A stretch of 27,669 nt of DNA from DASVBE01 sp036375995 (GTDB lineage: Bacteria > Actinomycetota > Actinomycetes > Streptosporangiales > Streptosporangiaceae). Location: the NCBI GenBank assembly GCA_036375995.1, contig DASVBE010000131.1, positions 1 through 27,669 of the forward strand, written 5' to 3'. The position numbers were made by a program, and so were the translations under genes. Shown in pieces: positions 6,498 through 13,902 of this stretch (position 1 is its first letter; each line of letters begins with the position of its first letter). The notes under the pieces were generated by a model. It was not told the DNA's origin, did not search any database, and saw nothing but the letters and a program-made list of their open reading frames with translations.

Positions 6498-7679
6498 ATG
6501 ACCGCCTGCTCGCTGCACCTTGCCTGGGATCCCGCGCTGGCCGGATACGACTTCGGGCCCGGGCACCCGCTGGCCCCGGTCCGGGTCGAGCTGACCATCG
6601 CGCTGGCCCGGGCGCTGGGCGTGCTCGGCCACGACGTGTGCGTGGCCAGCGCCGAAGCCGCCCCGGACGCCGAACTGGAGCGGGTGCACGACCCCCGCTA
6701 CCTGGCCGCGGTGCGGGCGGCGGGCCAGGACCCGGACCGGCCGCCGCCGCCCGGCTTCGGCCTCGGCACCCCGGACGACCCGGTGTTCCCCCGCATGCAC
6801 GAGGCGTCCGCGCTGGTCGCCGGCGCGACGCTGGCCGCGGTCGAGGCGATGTGGTCGGGTGCCTCCGAGCACGGCGCGAGCATCGCCGGCGGCCTGCACC
6901 ACGCGATGCGCGGCTACGCCAGCGGGTTCTGCGTGTACAACGACCCGGCCATCGCGATCGCCTGGCTGCTCGACCACGGCGCCGAGCGGGTCGGCTACGT
7001 GGACATCGACGTGCACCACGGCGACGGCGTGCAGGCCGCGTTCTGGGACGACCCCCGGGTGCTGACGATCAGCCTGCACGAGGACCCCAGGACGCTGTTC
7101 CCCGGCACCGGGCGGCCCACCGAAACCGGCGGCCCGAACGCGCCCGGCAGCGCGGCCAACGTGGCCCTGCCGGCCGGCACCGGCGACGCGGGCTGGCTGC
7201 GCGCCTTCCACGCGGTGGTCCCGCCGCTGCTCCGCGCGTTCGCCCCGCAGGTGCTGGTCAGCCAGCACGGCTGCGACACGCACCGCCTCGACCCGCTGGC
7301 GAACCTGCGCCTGTCCGTGGACGGCCAGCGGGCCGCGCACGCCGCCGTGCACCAGCTGGCGCACGAAGTGGCGGGCGGCCGCTGGCTGCTGTGCGGGGGC
7401 GGCGGCTACGCGCTGACCGAGGTGGTCCCGCGGACCTGGACGCACCTGCTGGCCGAGGCCGCGGGCGCGCCGGTCGACCCGGGCACGCCCACTCCGGCGG
7501 AGTGGCGGGCCGAGGCGGAGCGGCGCACCGGCCGGCCTGCGCCCGCCTCGATGACCGACGGCGAGCCGGCCACCTACACCCCCTTCAGCGGCGGCCACGA
7601 TCCGGCCAGCCCGGTCGACCGGGCCATCGCGGCCACCCGGGCCGCCGTCTTCCCCGAGCACGGCATCTGGCCGGCCTGA
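6498..7679 (+). CDS. acuC: AcuC-type histone deacetylase superfamily protein
   Basis: This 393-aa zinc amidohydrolase of the arginase/deacetylase fold matches acetoin-utilisation protein AcuC in length. In Bacillus, AcuC deacetylates acetyl-CoA synthetase. Catalytic residues are all visible: the His pair H134-H135 (GGLHHAM), zinc ligands D171 and H173 (DIDVHHGDG) and D260 (HGCDTH), and the transition-state Tyr Y304 (GGGGGY). The frame is open upstream to 6429, but the ATG at 6498 is preferred: it has a purine-rich site (aaggatgggg) and homology begins right after it (SLHLAWDPALAGYDFGPGHPL). No acuA or acetyl-CoA synthetase gene lies nearby, so the substrate here is inferred. It is convergent with the alcohol dehydrogenase gene, 63 bp away. 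Confidence 0.88.
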   Translation: MTACSLHLAWDPALAGYDFGPGHPLAPVRVELTIALARALGVLGHDVCVASAEAAPDAELERVHDPRYLAAVRAAGQDPDRPPPPGFGLGTPDDPVFPRMHEASALVAGATLAAVEAMWSGASEHGASIAGGLHHAMRGYASGFCVYNDPAIAIAWLLDHGAERVGYVDIDVHHGDGVQAAFWDDPRVLTISLHEDPRTLFPGTGRPTETGGPNAPGSAANVALPAGTGDAGWLRAFHAVVPPLLRAFAPQVLVSQHGCDTHRLDPLANLRLSVDGQRAAHAAVHQLAHEVAGGRWLLCGGGGYALTEVVPRTWTHLLAEAAGAPVDPGTPTPAEWRAEAERRTGRPAPASMTDGEPATYTPFSGGHDPASPVDRAIAATRAAVFPEHGIWPA

Positions 7680-7713
7680 CCGCAGCTGGTCACGGTTGAC
7701 GGGTTACGGAACC

Positions 7714-7732
7714 GGGGGCGCGGGGCGCCCCC
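7714..7732. terminator. GC hairpin between convergent genes
   Basis: GGGGGCG (7714-7720) pairs with CGCCCCC (7726-7732) around a 5-nt loop, in the 63 bp between the ends of acuC and the alcohol dehydrogenase gene. Its position suits a bidirectional terminator, although a U tract is missing on both sides. Confidence 0.5.
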
Positions 7733-7742
7733 GCCCGGGCCG

Positions 7743-8747
7743 TCAGCCCGCGGCGTGCAGCACCGCGGCGCCGCGGACCCGGCCGCCCGCCAGGTCGGCC
7801 AGCGCCCGGTCCGCGCCGTCCAGCGGGTACGCCGCGGTGGCGACCTGCAGCCCCAGCCGCCCGGCCAGCCGGAGGAACTCCTCGGCGTCGCCCCGGGTGT
7901 TCGCGGTAACGCTGCGCAGGGTCCGCTCCTGGAACAGATGCCGGGCGTAGTCCAGCGCCGGGATCGCGGACAGGTAGATGCCGGCCACGGCCAGCGTGCC
8001 GCCGCGGTCCAGCGCGGCCAGCGCAACCGGGACCAGATCCCCGGCGGGCGCGAAGATGATGGCCGAGTCCAGCGGCTCGGGCGACGGGTCGAAGGTGCCC
8101 TGCGCGGACGCCGCGCCCAGGCTGAGCGCCAGCTCGCGCGCCGCGGTCCCGCGGGTGAACACGTGCACGGCCGCGCCCTGGGCCACCGCGACCTGCGTGG
8201 CCAGGTGCGCAGACCCGCCGAACCCCCACACCCCGAGCCGGCCGCCCGGCGGCACCTCGGCCCGCAGCAGCGCCCGGTAGCCGATGATCCCGGCGCACAG
8301 CAACGGTGCGGCCTGCTCGTCGGTGAACCCGTCCGGCAGGCGATGCACGAAGGCGTCGGCGGCCACCAGGTACTCGGCGTACCCGCCGGGGATGTCCCAG
8401 CCGGTGTACACCGAGGCCGGGCACAGGTTCTCCAGGCCCTGGCGGCAGTACCGGCACGATCCGTCCGTCCCCGCCAGCCAGGCCACCCCGACCCGGTTCC
8501 CGGCCACGAACCGGGTCGTCCCGGGCCCGGCCGCGGCCACCTCCCCCACGACCTCGTGCCCCGGCGTGACATCGGGCCGCTTCGGCGGCAGGTCACCCTC
8601 GGCGAGGTGCAGGTCAGTCCGGCAGACCCCGCAGCAGCGGACCTTGATCAGCAGCTCGCCCGGTCCCGGCTCGGGAACCGGCCGCTCCGTGAGCCGCAGC
8701 GGCCCGCTGGCCACCGGCCCCGGCTGATGCACCACCCACGCGCGCAC
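7743..8747 (-). CDS. Zinc-dependent alcohol dehydrogenase (AdhA-like MDR)
   Basis: The 334-aa medium-chain dehydrogenase/reductase oxidises alcohols or reduces aldehydes with NAD(P). Catalytic zinc ligands are visible: Cys42 (GVCRTDLH), His64 (PGHEVVG) and the later Cys of LLCAGIIGYRALL. The coenzyme domain follows with GVWGFGGSAHLATQVA, where the usual GxGxxG is read as GFGGSA. The structural-zinc lobe is odd: the usual four Cys (CGxCxYCxxGxxNLC) appear as Asp95, Cys98, Cys101 and Cys109, so the first ligand is Asp. The start is GTG, with TAGGCT 6 nt upstream and no Shine-Dalgarno, pointing to a leaderless mRNA. It is divergent from the aminotransferase gene with only 50 bp between them. The substrate is unknown. 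Confidence 0.9.
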   Translation of the reverse strand: MRAWVVHQPGPVASGPLRLTERPVPEPGPGELLIKVRCCGVCRTDLHLAEGDLPPKRPDVTPGHEVVGEVAAAGPGTTRFVAGNRVGVAWLAGTDGSCRYCRQGLENLCPASVYTGWDIPGGYAEYLVAADAFVHRLPDGFTDEQAAPLLCAGIIGYRALLRAEVPPGGRLGVWGFGGSAHLATQVAVAQGAAVHVFTRGTAARELALSLGAASAQGTFDPSPEPLDSAIIFAPAGDLVPVALAALDRGGTLAVAGIYLSAIPALDYARHLFQERTLRSVTANTRGDAEEFLRLAGRLGLQVATAAYPLDGADRALADLAGGRVRGAAVLHAAG

Positions 8748-8753
8748 AAGTGC

Positions 8754-8759
8754 AGCCTA
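8754..8759 (-). promoter_or_regulatory. -10 box for leaderless alcohol dehydrogenase gene
   Basis: TAGGCT on the minus strand is followed by 6 nt and the GTG start at 8747. It lies in the 50-bp divergent region shared with the aminotransferase gene, whose own promoter I cannot identify. Confidence 0.5.
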
Positions 8760-8797
8760 CGGGGCGGGACCGGGTCGCGGCGTGATCTGATGGCGGG

Positions 8798-9967
8798 GTG
8801 AGACTCCCGCTGCTGAACAGCCGCATGGCCCCGATGGGCACGACGATCTTCGCCGAGATGTCCGCGATGGCGGTCGCCACCCAGTCGGTGAACCTGGGCC
8901 AGGGCTTCCCTGACACCGACGGGCCCGCGGTCGTGGCCGAGGCCGCCGCAGCGGCGATCATGGCCGGGCGGGGCAACCAGTACCCGCCCGGGCCCGGTGT
9001 GCCCGAACTGCGCCGCGCCATCGCCGCGCACCAGCAGCGGTTCTACCGCCTGGACGTGAACCCGGACACCGAGGTGCTGGTCACCGCGGGCGCCACCGAG
9101 GCAATCGCCGCAGCGCTGCTGGCGCTGACCGAGCCGGGCGACGAGGTGATCGCGTTCGAGCCGTACTACGACTCCTACGCGGCCTGCATCGCGCTGGCCG
9201 GGGCGGTCCGGGTGCCGGTCACGCTGCGCCCGCCGGGTTTCCGGCCGGACCTGGACGCGCTGCGCGCCGCGATCACCCCGCGCACCCGGCTGATCCTGCT
9301 GAACTCCCCGCACAACCCGACCGGCGCGGTTTTCAGCCGCGCCGAGCTCACCGCGATCGCGGACCTGGCCGTCGAGCACGACCTGCTGGTGATCACCGAC
9401 GAGGTGTACGAGCACATGGTGTTCGACGGCGAGCACGTGCCGATCGTGACGCTGCCGGGCATGGCGGGCCGGACGGTGACGATCAGCTCGGCGGGCAAGA
9501 CGTTCGCCTTCACCGGCTGGAAGATCGGCTGGGTGACCGGGTCGGCCGAGCTGGTGACCGCGGTCCGCACGGTCAAGCAGTTCCTCACGTTCGTCAGCGG
9601 CGGGCCGTTCCAGTACGCGGTGGCCGAGGGCCTGGCCCTGCCGGACAGCTACTACGCGCAGCTGAACGGGGACCTGCGGGACCGGCGTGACCTGCTCTGC
9701 GACGGCCTGGCGGAGGCCGGGTTCGCGGTCTACCGGCCCGCGGGGACCTATTTCGTCACCACCGACATCAGCGCGCTGGGCGAGACCGACGGGATCGCGT
9801 TCTGCCGGTCGCTGCCGCAGCGGGCCGGCGTGGTGGCTATCCCGGCCGCGGTGTTCTACGACGACGCCAAGGCCGGCGAGTCGCTGGTCCGGTTCGCGTT
9901 CTGCAAGAAGCCCGAAGTGCTGGAGGAGGCCCTGACCCGGCTCCGCCGCGGCCTGGCCCCCGCCTAA
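8798..9967 (+). CDS. PLP-dependent class I/II aminotransferase
   Basis: The 389-aa fold-type I aminotransferase has the family's usual length. Visible marks are the substrate/PLP loop NLGQGFPDTDGP, YPPGPGVPELRRAIA, the phosphate-binding TAGATEAIAAAL, NSPHNPTGAVF, DEVYEHMVFDG, the Schiff-base Lys234 in SSAGKTFAFTGWKIGW, and the C-terminal Arg in ESLVRFAFCK. This pattern resembles the group containing the actinobacterial putative N-succinyldiaminopimelate aminotransferase (DapC) as well as kynurenine/methionine/glutamine transaminases, so substrate assignment is open. The start is GTG at 8798; an ATG nine codons later is an alternative. No Shine-Dalgarno is clear. No lysine-biosynthesis gene is adjacent, which weakens a DapC call. 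Confidence 0.88.
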   Translation: MRLPLLNSRMAPMGTTIFAEMSAMAVATQSVNLGQGFPDTDGPAVVAEAAAAAIMAGRGNQYPPGPGVPELRRAIAAHQQRFYRLDVNPDTEVLVTAGATEAIAAALLALTEPGDEVIAFEPYYDSYAACIALAGAVRVPVTLRPPGFRPDLDALRAAITPRTRLILLNSPHNPTGAVFSRAELTAIADLAVEHDLLVITDEVYEHMVFDGEHVPIVTLPGMAGRTVTISSAGKTFAFTGWKIGWVTGSAELVTAVRTVKQFLTFVSGGPFQYAVAEGLALPDSYYAQLNGDLRDRRDLLCDGLAEAGFAVYRPAGTYFVTTDISALGETDGIAFCRSLPQRAGVVAIPAAVFYDDAKAGESLVRFAFCKKPEVLEEALTRLRRGLAPA

Positions 9968-9992
9968 CACCAGCCCCGCCCGCCCCAAACCG

Positions 9993-10008
9993 AAGCGATC
10001 GATCGCTT
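9993..10008. promoter_or_regulatory. 16-bp perfect palindrome, candidate operator
   Basis: aagcgatcgatcgctt is identical to its reverse complement. It lies 26 bp after the aminotransferase stop and 98 bp before the acetyltransferase start. It has no loop, which suits binding of a dimeric regulator better than a terminator. The regulator is unknown. Confidence 0.45.
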
Positions 10009-10105
10009 TACCCGGGGGCGGTCGGCGGGAACAGCCAGCCGGGCGTGGATGTTGCCGTGAGCGGACCGGCCGGCCCGGGCCTGGGCTGACCGACGACCGG
10101 GACGA

Positions 10106-10780
10106 GTGATACCCGTGCTGAACCCTTACCTGCACGCCGCGCTGGCCGAGCAGCGCAGCGCCAAGCTGCGGGCCGACGCCAGCCGGGCCCGGCTGGCCCG
10201 CTCCAGCGGTGGCGGGAACCGCCCGGTGTGCCTGCGCGACGGCTCCGCGGTGGTGATCAACCCGGTCCGCAGCGCCGACGCGCCGCTGCTGGCCGAGGGG
10301 TTCGAGCGGCTGAGCGCCAAGTCCCGGCTGACCCGTTTCCTCAGCCCGAAGAAGCAGCTGTCCGCCCGTGAGCTGCGCTACTTCACCGACGTCGACCACC
10401 ACGACCACGAGGCGCTCGGCGCGATCAGCGCCGAGGACGGCCGCGGCGTGGGCATCGCCCGCTACGTGCGGGACACCGACGACCCGCAGGCGGCCGAGAT
10501 CGCGGTCACGATCGTGGACGAATGGCAGGGCCGGGGCCTGGGCACGCTGCTGCTCACCCAGCTGAGCAAGCGGGCCCGGCAGGAGGGCATCAGCCGGTTC
10601 AACGCGCTGGTCGCGGACGGCAACGAGGCGGTGCTGGCGCTGCTGCGCCGCACCAGCAGCGAGCTCCGCCCGGTCCGGCGCGAGCCTGGCGCGATGTTCT
10701 ACCACGTGATCCCGCTCGGCGAGGAGACCGCCGCGGCGGACGCGGAACCGGCCGCCACGGCGTGCAGCCCGGCGGCGTAA
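10106..10780 (+). CDS. GNAT-family N-acetyltransferase
   Basis: The 224-aa protein carries one GNAT domain (about residues 42-205) after a charged N-terminal helix (LHAALAEQRSAKLRADASRARLAR). The acetyl-CoA pyrophosphate loop is seen as DEWQGRGLGTLLL, after a beta strand AEIAVTIV. The order RSADAPLLAEGFERLSAKSRLTRFLSPK near the start resembles the GNAT domain of actinobacterial protein-lysine acetyltransferases, but no cyclic-nucleotide-binding domain is present. The tail after residue 205 is Ala/Glu-rich and probably disordered. GTG at 10106 is chosen because the frame has a weak purine stretch (gggacgag) before it; a GTG three codons later is possible. The acceptor substrate is unknown. Confidence 0.85.
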   Translation: MIPVLNPYLHAALAEQRSAKLRADASRARLARSSGGGNRPVCLRDGSAVVINPVRSADAPLLAEGFERLSAKSRLTRFLSPKKQLSARELRYFTDVDHHDHEALGAISAEDGRGVGIARYVRDTDDPQAAEIAVTIVDEWQGRGLGTLLLTQLSKRARQEGISRFNALVADGNEAVLALLRRTSSELRPVRREPGAMFYHVIPLGEETAAADAEPAATACSPAA

Positions 10781-10801
10781 CCGCGGCCGCGCGGGGGCGG
10801 A

Positions 10802-10829
10802 TGTCACAGACCGGCGGTGCTGCCTCGTC
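10802..10829 (+). promoter_or_regulatory. ECF41-type promoter of the sigma-factor operon
   Basis: TGTCACA (10802-10808) and CGTC (10826-10829) are separated by 17 nt. These are the -35 and -10 signatures known for promoters recognised by ECF41 sigma factors, which typically drive their own operon. The third gene downstream encodes such a sigma factor. The -10 ends 8 nt before the ATG at 10838, so that mRNA would start at or close to the start codon. Confidence 0.75.
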
Positions 10830-10837
10830 AACGGGGT

Positions 10838-11311
10838 ATGCACACCAGAATCAAGCAGGCCGCCGCGGCCTTGCTGGCCATGACCGCCGCCCTGGTCGGC
10901 GGCTGGGCCGAATTCGCACCCCTGTCGTTCTACCGCTCCTTCCCGCTGGCCGGGCATCCCTGGATCGCCCCGCTCGGCCCGTACAACGAGCACCTGACCC
11001 GCGATGTCGGCGGCCTCTACCTGGCCCTGCTGGTGCTCACCGGCTGGGCCGCGATCCGGCCGCACCTCGGCACCCTGCGGCTGGCCGGGGCCGCGTGGCT
11101 CGCGTTCAGCCTCCCGCACCTGGTCTTCCACCTGCTGCACCTGGACGAGCTCGGCACGGCCGACAAGATCGGCAACATCGTCTCGCTGGGCGTGAACGTG
11201 GCCCTGGCCCTGGTGCTGATCACGCCGTCCCGGGCGGAGGCGGGCCGCCGGGCCCGGCCCGCGCCCGCGGAGCGGGCCACGGCCGGCGCGGGACAGGAAG
11301 CCGGGCGATGA
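10838..11311 (+). CDS. Small integral membrane protein, first gene of the ECF41 operon
   Basis: This 157-aa protein has about four hydrophobic segments (near residues 7-25, 58-75, 83-100 and 110-130) and a polar, Arg/Ala-rich C-terminal tail. Between the first two helices is a probable external loop with FYRSFPLAGHPWIAPLGPYNEHLTRDVGGLY. I do not recognise a named family; the layout resembles DoxX/DUF4345-like small membrane proteins. The ATG at 10838 is chosen over an in-frame GTG at 10817, because that GTG lies between the -35 and -10 elements of the promoter and could not be on its mRNA. Its stop overlaps the next start (ATGA), so the two are translationally coupled. Confidence 0.78.
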   Translation: MHTRIKQAAAALLAMTAALVGGWAEFAPLSFYRSFPLAGHPWIAPLGPYNEHLTRDVGGLYLALLVLTGWAAIRPHLGTLRLAGAAWLAFSLPHLVFHLLHLDELGTADKIGNIVSLGVNVALALVLITPSRAEAGRRARPAPAERATAGAGQEAGR

Positions 11312-12105
11312 AGATCGCCGTGGCGGGCGGGACCGGGATGACCGGCCGGCACGTGACCGGGTCCGTGCGCGCGGCGGGTCACACCGCGGTCGTGCTGTCC
11401 CGGTCGGCCGGGGTCGACCTCATGGACGGCCGCGGGCTGGCGGACGCGCTGCGCGGGGTGTCCGCGGTTATCGACGTGACCAACACGACGACGACCCGGC
11501 GGGCCCGGTCGGTCGCGTTCTTCGGCACCGTCACCAGGAACCTGCTGGCGGCGGAACAGCAGGCCGGCGTCGGCCATCACGTGGCCCTGTCCATCGTCGG
11601 CACCGACCGCGTCGGTTACGGGTACTACCTGGGCAAGCGCCGCCAGGAAGAGCTGGTGCTGGCCGGCCCGGTGCCGGGCAGCGTGCTGCGCACCACCCAG
11701 TTCCACGAGTTCGCGGGCCAGCTGCTCGACCGCGTCCGGGGCCCGGTCGCGCTGGCGCCGAAGATGCTCTCCCAGCCGGTGGCGGCGGCCGAGGCCGCCG
11801 CGGCGCTGGTCGAGCTGGCCCTGGCCGGGCCCGCCGGGCTGGCCCCCGAGCTGGCCGGCCCGCAGGAATTCTGGATGGCGGACCTGGTCCGCCGGGTGGC
11901 CAGGGCCCGCGGCCAGCACCGGCCGGTGCTGGCGGTCCGGCTTCCCGGCGCGGCCGGGAAGGCGATGGCCGGAGGCGGGCAGCTGCCGGCAGGCCCTGGC
12001 CCGCGCGGCGTGCTGACCTTCGACGAGTGGCTGGCCGCGGGCGGCGCAACCGGGCCGGTGCCGGCCAGCACGGGACCGGCCAGCACGGGGCGGGCGGGCC
12101 CGTGA
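11308..12105 (+). CDS. NmrA/atypical SDR NAD(P)-binding protein
   Basis: The 265-aa protein starts with a Rossmann motif MKIAVAGGTGMTGRHV (GGTGxxG, residues 7-13) and VVLSRSAGVDLMDGRGL, as in atypical short-chain dehydrogenases of the NmrA/SDR_a5 type. The later VALSIVGTDRVGYGYYLGKRRQEELV has the Y-x-x-x-K-like element (YYLGK) followed by the family's usual run to TTQFHEFAGQLL. It probably binds NAD(P)H and acts as a redox sensor or a quinone/isoflavone-type reductase. It overlaps the membrane gene by 4 bp and the sigma gene by 1 bp. ECF41 sigma genes are known to sit next to carboxymuconolactone decarboxylases, oxidoreductases or epimerases, and this protein fits that pattern. The last 25 residues are low-complexity Ala/Gly/Pro/Thr. 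Confidence 0.85.
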   Translation: MKIAVAGGTGMTGRHVTGSVRAAGHTAVVLSRSAGVDLMDGRGLADALRGVSAVIDVTNTTTTRRARSVAFFGTVTRNLLAAEQQAGVGHHVALSIVGTDRVGYGYYLGKRRQEELVLAGPVPGSVLRTTQFHEFAGQLLDRVRGPVALAPKMLSQPVAAAEAAAALVELALAGPAGLAPELAGPQEFWMADLVRRVARARGQHRPVLAVRLPGAAGKAMAGGGQLPAGPGPRGVLTFDEWLAAGGATGPVPASTGPASTGRAGP

Positions 12106-13007
12106 TGGCCGGCCGGGAAGCCGCGCTGGCCGCCGCGTACCAGCAGGCCAGGCCCCGGCTGGTCCGGGTCGCCTACGCGGTTCTTGGCAGCCACGCCGAA
12201 GCCGAGGACGTGGTGTCGGACTGCTGGCTGCGGCTGGCCGCCGCCGACGCCCGCGAACCGGTCCTCGACGTGGAAGCCTGGGCGACGGTCACGGTGGCCC
12301 GGGCCGCGCTGGACGCGCTGCGCTCGGCCCGGCGGCGCCGTGAGGTGTACGTCGGGCCGTGGCTGCCCGAGCCGGTCGTCGGCCTGGGGACCGTGGCCGG
12401 CGCCGGGCCGCCCGGGCCGGACCCGGCCGACCGGGTCACCCTGGACGAGACGCTGAGCTTCGCCATGCTCGTCGTGCTGGAGACGCTGACCCCGGCGGAG
12501 CGCACCGCGTGGGTGCTGCATGACGTGTTCGGCCTGCCGTTCCCGGCCGTGGCCGAGGCGGTCGGCCGGACGCCCGCGGCGGTCCGGCAGCTGGCCGCGC
12601 GGGCCCGGGCGCACATCAGCGCCCGGGCGCCGCGGGTCACGGTCGGGACCGCCGAGCACGCCGCGGCGGTGACCCGGTTCCTGGAGGCGGCCATCGGCGG
12701 CGACCTGGCCGCCCTGGTCGGCGCGCTCGACCCGGACGTGGTGCTCACCAGCGACGGCGGCGGGCAGGTCAGCGCGGCCCGGCGGCCGGTGCACGGGGCC
12801 GACCGGGTGGCGCGGCTCCTGCTCGGCCTCATCGGCCGGATCCCGTCCGGCGCGGAGGTCCAGGTCATCAGCGTCAACGGCGCCCTCGGCCTGGGCGTGC
12901 TCAGCGGCGGCCAGCTGACCACGGTGGCCTCGCTGACCACGGCCGGCGGCCGGATCACCCGCGTCGACCTCGTTCTCGCCCCGGGAAAACTGCCGGCCCT
13001 GCCGTAG
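12105..13007 (+). CDS. ECF41-family RNA polymerase sigma factor (SigJ-like) with SnoaL-type C-terminus
   Basis: The 300-aa sigma factor has region 2 (about residues 10-75: AYAVLGSHAEAEDVVSDCWLRL, DVEAWATVTVARAALDALRS) and region 4 (about 120-170: ETLTPAERTAWVLHDVFGLPFPAVAEAVGRTPAAVRQLAARAR). A SnoaL/NTF2-like extension follows (about 180-300), which in ECF41 proteins replaces a separate anti-sigma factor and tunes activity. The ECF41 linker motif DGGGK appears as DGGGQ, and the terminal NPDKL motif as APGKL. The ATG at 12105 overlaps the previous stop (TGATG); a GTG one codon earlier is possible. The upstream ECF41 promoter indicates positive autoregulation. The inducing signal is unknown. 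Confidence 0.92.
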   Translation: MAGREAALAAAYQQARPRLVRVAYAVLGSHAEAEDVVSDCWLRLAAADAREPVLDVEAWATVTVARAALDALRSARRRREVYVGPWLPEPVVGLGTVAGAGPPGPDPADRVTLDETLSFAMLVVLETLTPAERTAWVLHDVFGLPFPAVAEAVGRTPAAVRQLAARARAHISARAPRVTVGTAEHAAAVTRFLEAAIGGDLAALVGALDPDVVLTSDGGGQVSAARRPVHGADRVARLLLGLIGRIPSGAEVQVISVNGALGLGVLSGGQLTTVASLTTAGGRITRVDLVLAPGKLPALP

Positions 13008-13127
13008 CCGGCCCCGCCGCAACCCGGCCGCAGCGCCGGCCGGCCGCGCGACCGCCGGCGTCCCTGCTCAGCGAACCTTGATACTTGATGGCGGAAAACC
13101 CGGTGGGCTGCCGATCTGCGGTTGCCG

Positions 13128-13133
13128 TAGGTT
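13128..13133 (+). promoter_or_regulatory. -10 box for leaderless LysE gene
   Basis: TAGGTT fits TANNNT and is followed by exactly 6 nt and the ATG at 13140; no Shine-Dalgarno is present. Confidence 0.5.
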
Positions 13134-13139
13134 GTCCGG

Positions 13140-13784
13140 ATGATTCCGGTCAGTCATGTCCTGGCGTTCGCCGCGGTGGCCGCGGTGCTGATCGCCGTGC
13201 CCGGCCCGAGTGTGCTGTTCACGGTCAGCCGCGCGGTGACGGTCGGCCGCCGGGCCGCCATGTTCACCGTGGTGGGCAACGAGCTGGGCCTGGTCGTGCA
13301 GGTCGTCGCGGTCGCGTTCGGCGCGGGCGCGCTCGTCCAGCGGTCCGCGGAGGTGTTCACCGCGGTCAAGCTGGCCGGCGCGGTGTACCTGGTCTACCTG
13401 GGCGTCCAGGCGATCCGGCACCGGCAGTCGATGGCCGCCGCGCTGGCCGGGAAGGTCCCGCCGGTGACCGGCGGCCGGGCGCTGCGGGACGGGTTCATGG
13501 TCGGGGTGGCCAACCCCAAGACGATCGTGTTCCTGACCATCGCGCTGCCCGGGTTCACCGTGACCGGTCCTGGCTCGCTGCCGGTCCCGGCGCAGATGAT
13601 CATCCTCGGGATGCTGTTCCCGGCCATCGCACTCGTCCTGGACAGCGTGTGGGCGGCCGCCGCGGGCACGGCCCGGCAGTGGTTCGCCCGGTCGCCGCGG
13701 CGGCTGGCGCTGGTCGGGGGAACTGGCGGGCTGGTGATGATCGGCCTTGGTATCAGCCTCGCGGCAACGGGCCGTAACGAGTAA
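13140..13784 (+). CDS. LysE/RhtB-family amino-acid exporter
   Basis: The 214-aa membrane protein matches the LysE/RhtB family in length and in its six-helix pattern. The N-terminal signature is clear: AVLIAVPGPSVLFTVSRAVTVGRRAAMFTVVGNELG, with the conserved PGP. The central GAVYLVYLGVQAIRH and the mid-protein ALRDGFMVGVANPKTIVFLTIALPGF (conserved NPK) follow. Such proteins export amino acids such as lysine, threonine or homoserine lactone; the substrate cannot be told from sequence. The ATG has a TAGGTT hexamer 6 nt upstream, consistent with leaderless transcription. It is followed after 118 bp by the hydroxy-acid oxidase gene, which has its own ribosome binding site and a candidate promoter. 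Confidence 0.92.
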   Translation: MIPVSHVLAFAAVAAVLIAVPGPSVLFTVSRAVTVGRRAAMFTVVGNELGLVVQVVAVAFGAGALVQRSAEVFTAVKLAGAVYLVYLGVQAIRHRQSMAAALAGKVPPVTGGRALRDGFMVGVANPKTIVFLTIALPGFTVTGPGSLPVPAQMIILGMLFPAIALVLDSVWAAAAGTARQWFARSPRRLALVGGTGGLVMIGLGISLAATGRNE

Positions 13785-13846
13785 TCCTTCGTCCCTCCTT
13801 CCTGACCCGGCCCAGCCAGGGCGTGCGGCGGGCTGCGAAACTGATC

Positions 13847-13875
13847 TTGCGGCCCGGTGCGGGCCAGGCCAGACT
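13847..13875 (+). promoter_or_regulatory. Candidate promoter of the oxidase-amidase-SDR operon
   Basis: TTGCGG (13847-13852) and CAGACT (13870-13875) are 17 nt apart, a sigma-70-like arrangement that would start transcription near 13882, just before the Shine-Dalgarno. Both hexamers are imperfect. Confidence 0.3.
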
Positions 13876-13902
13876 GGCGGGAATCAGGAGGAGGGTGGCG
13901 CA

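Noticed and set aside
10817..10837. GTG at 10817 as start of the membrane protein gene.
   Set aside because: It lies between the -35 and -10 elements of the ECF41 promoter, so it would not be on that mRNA.
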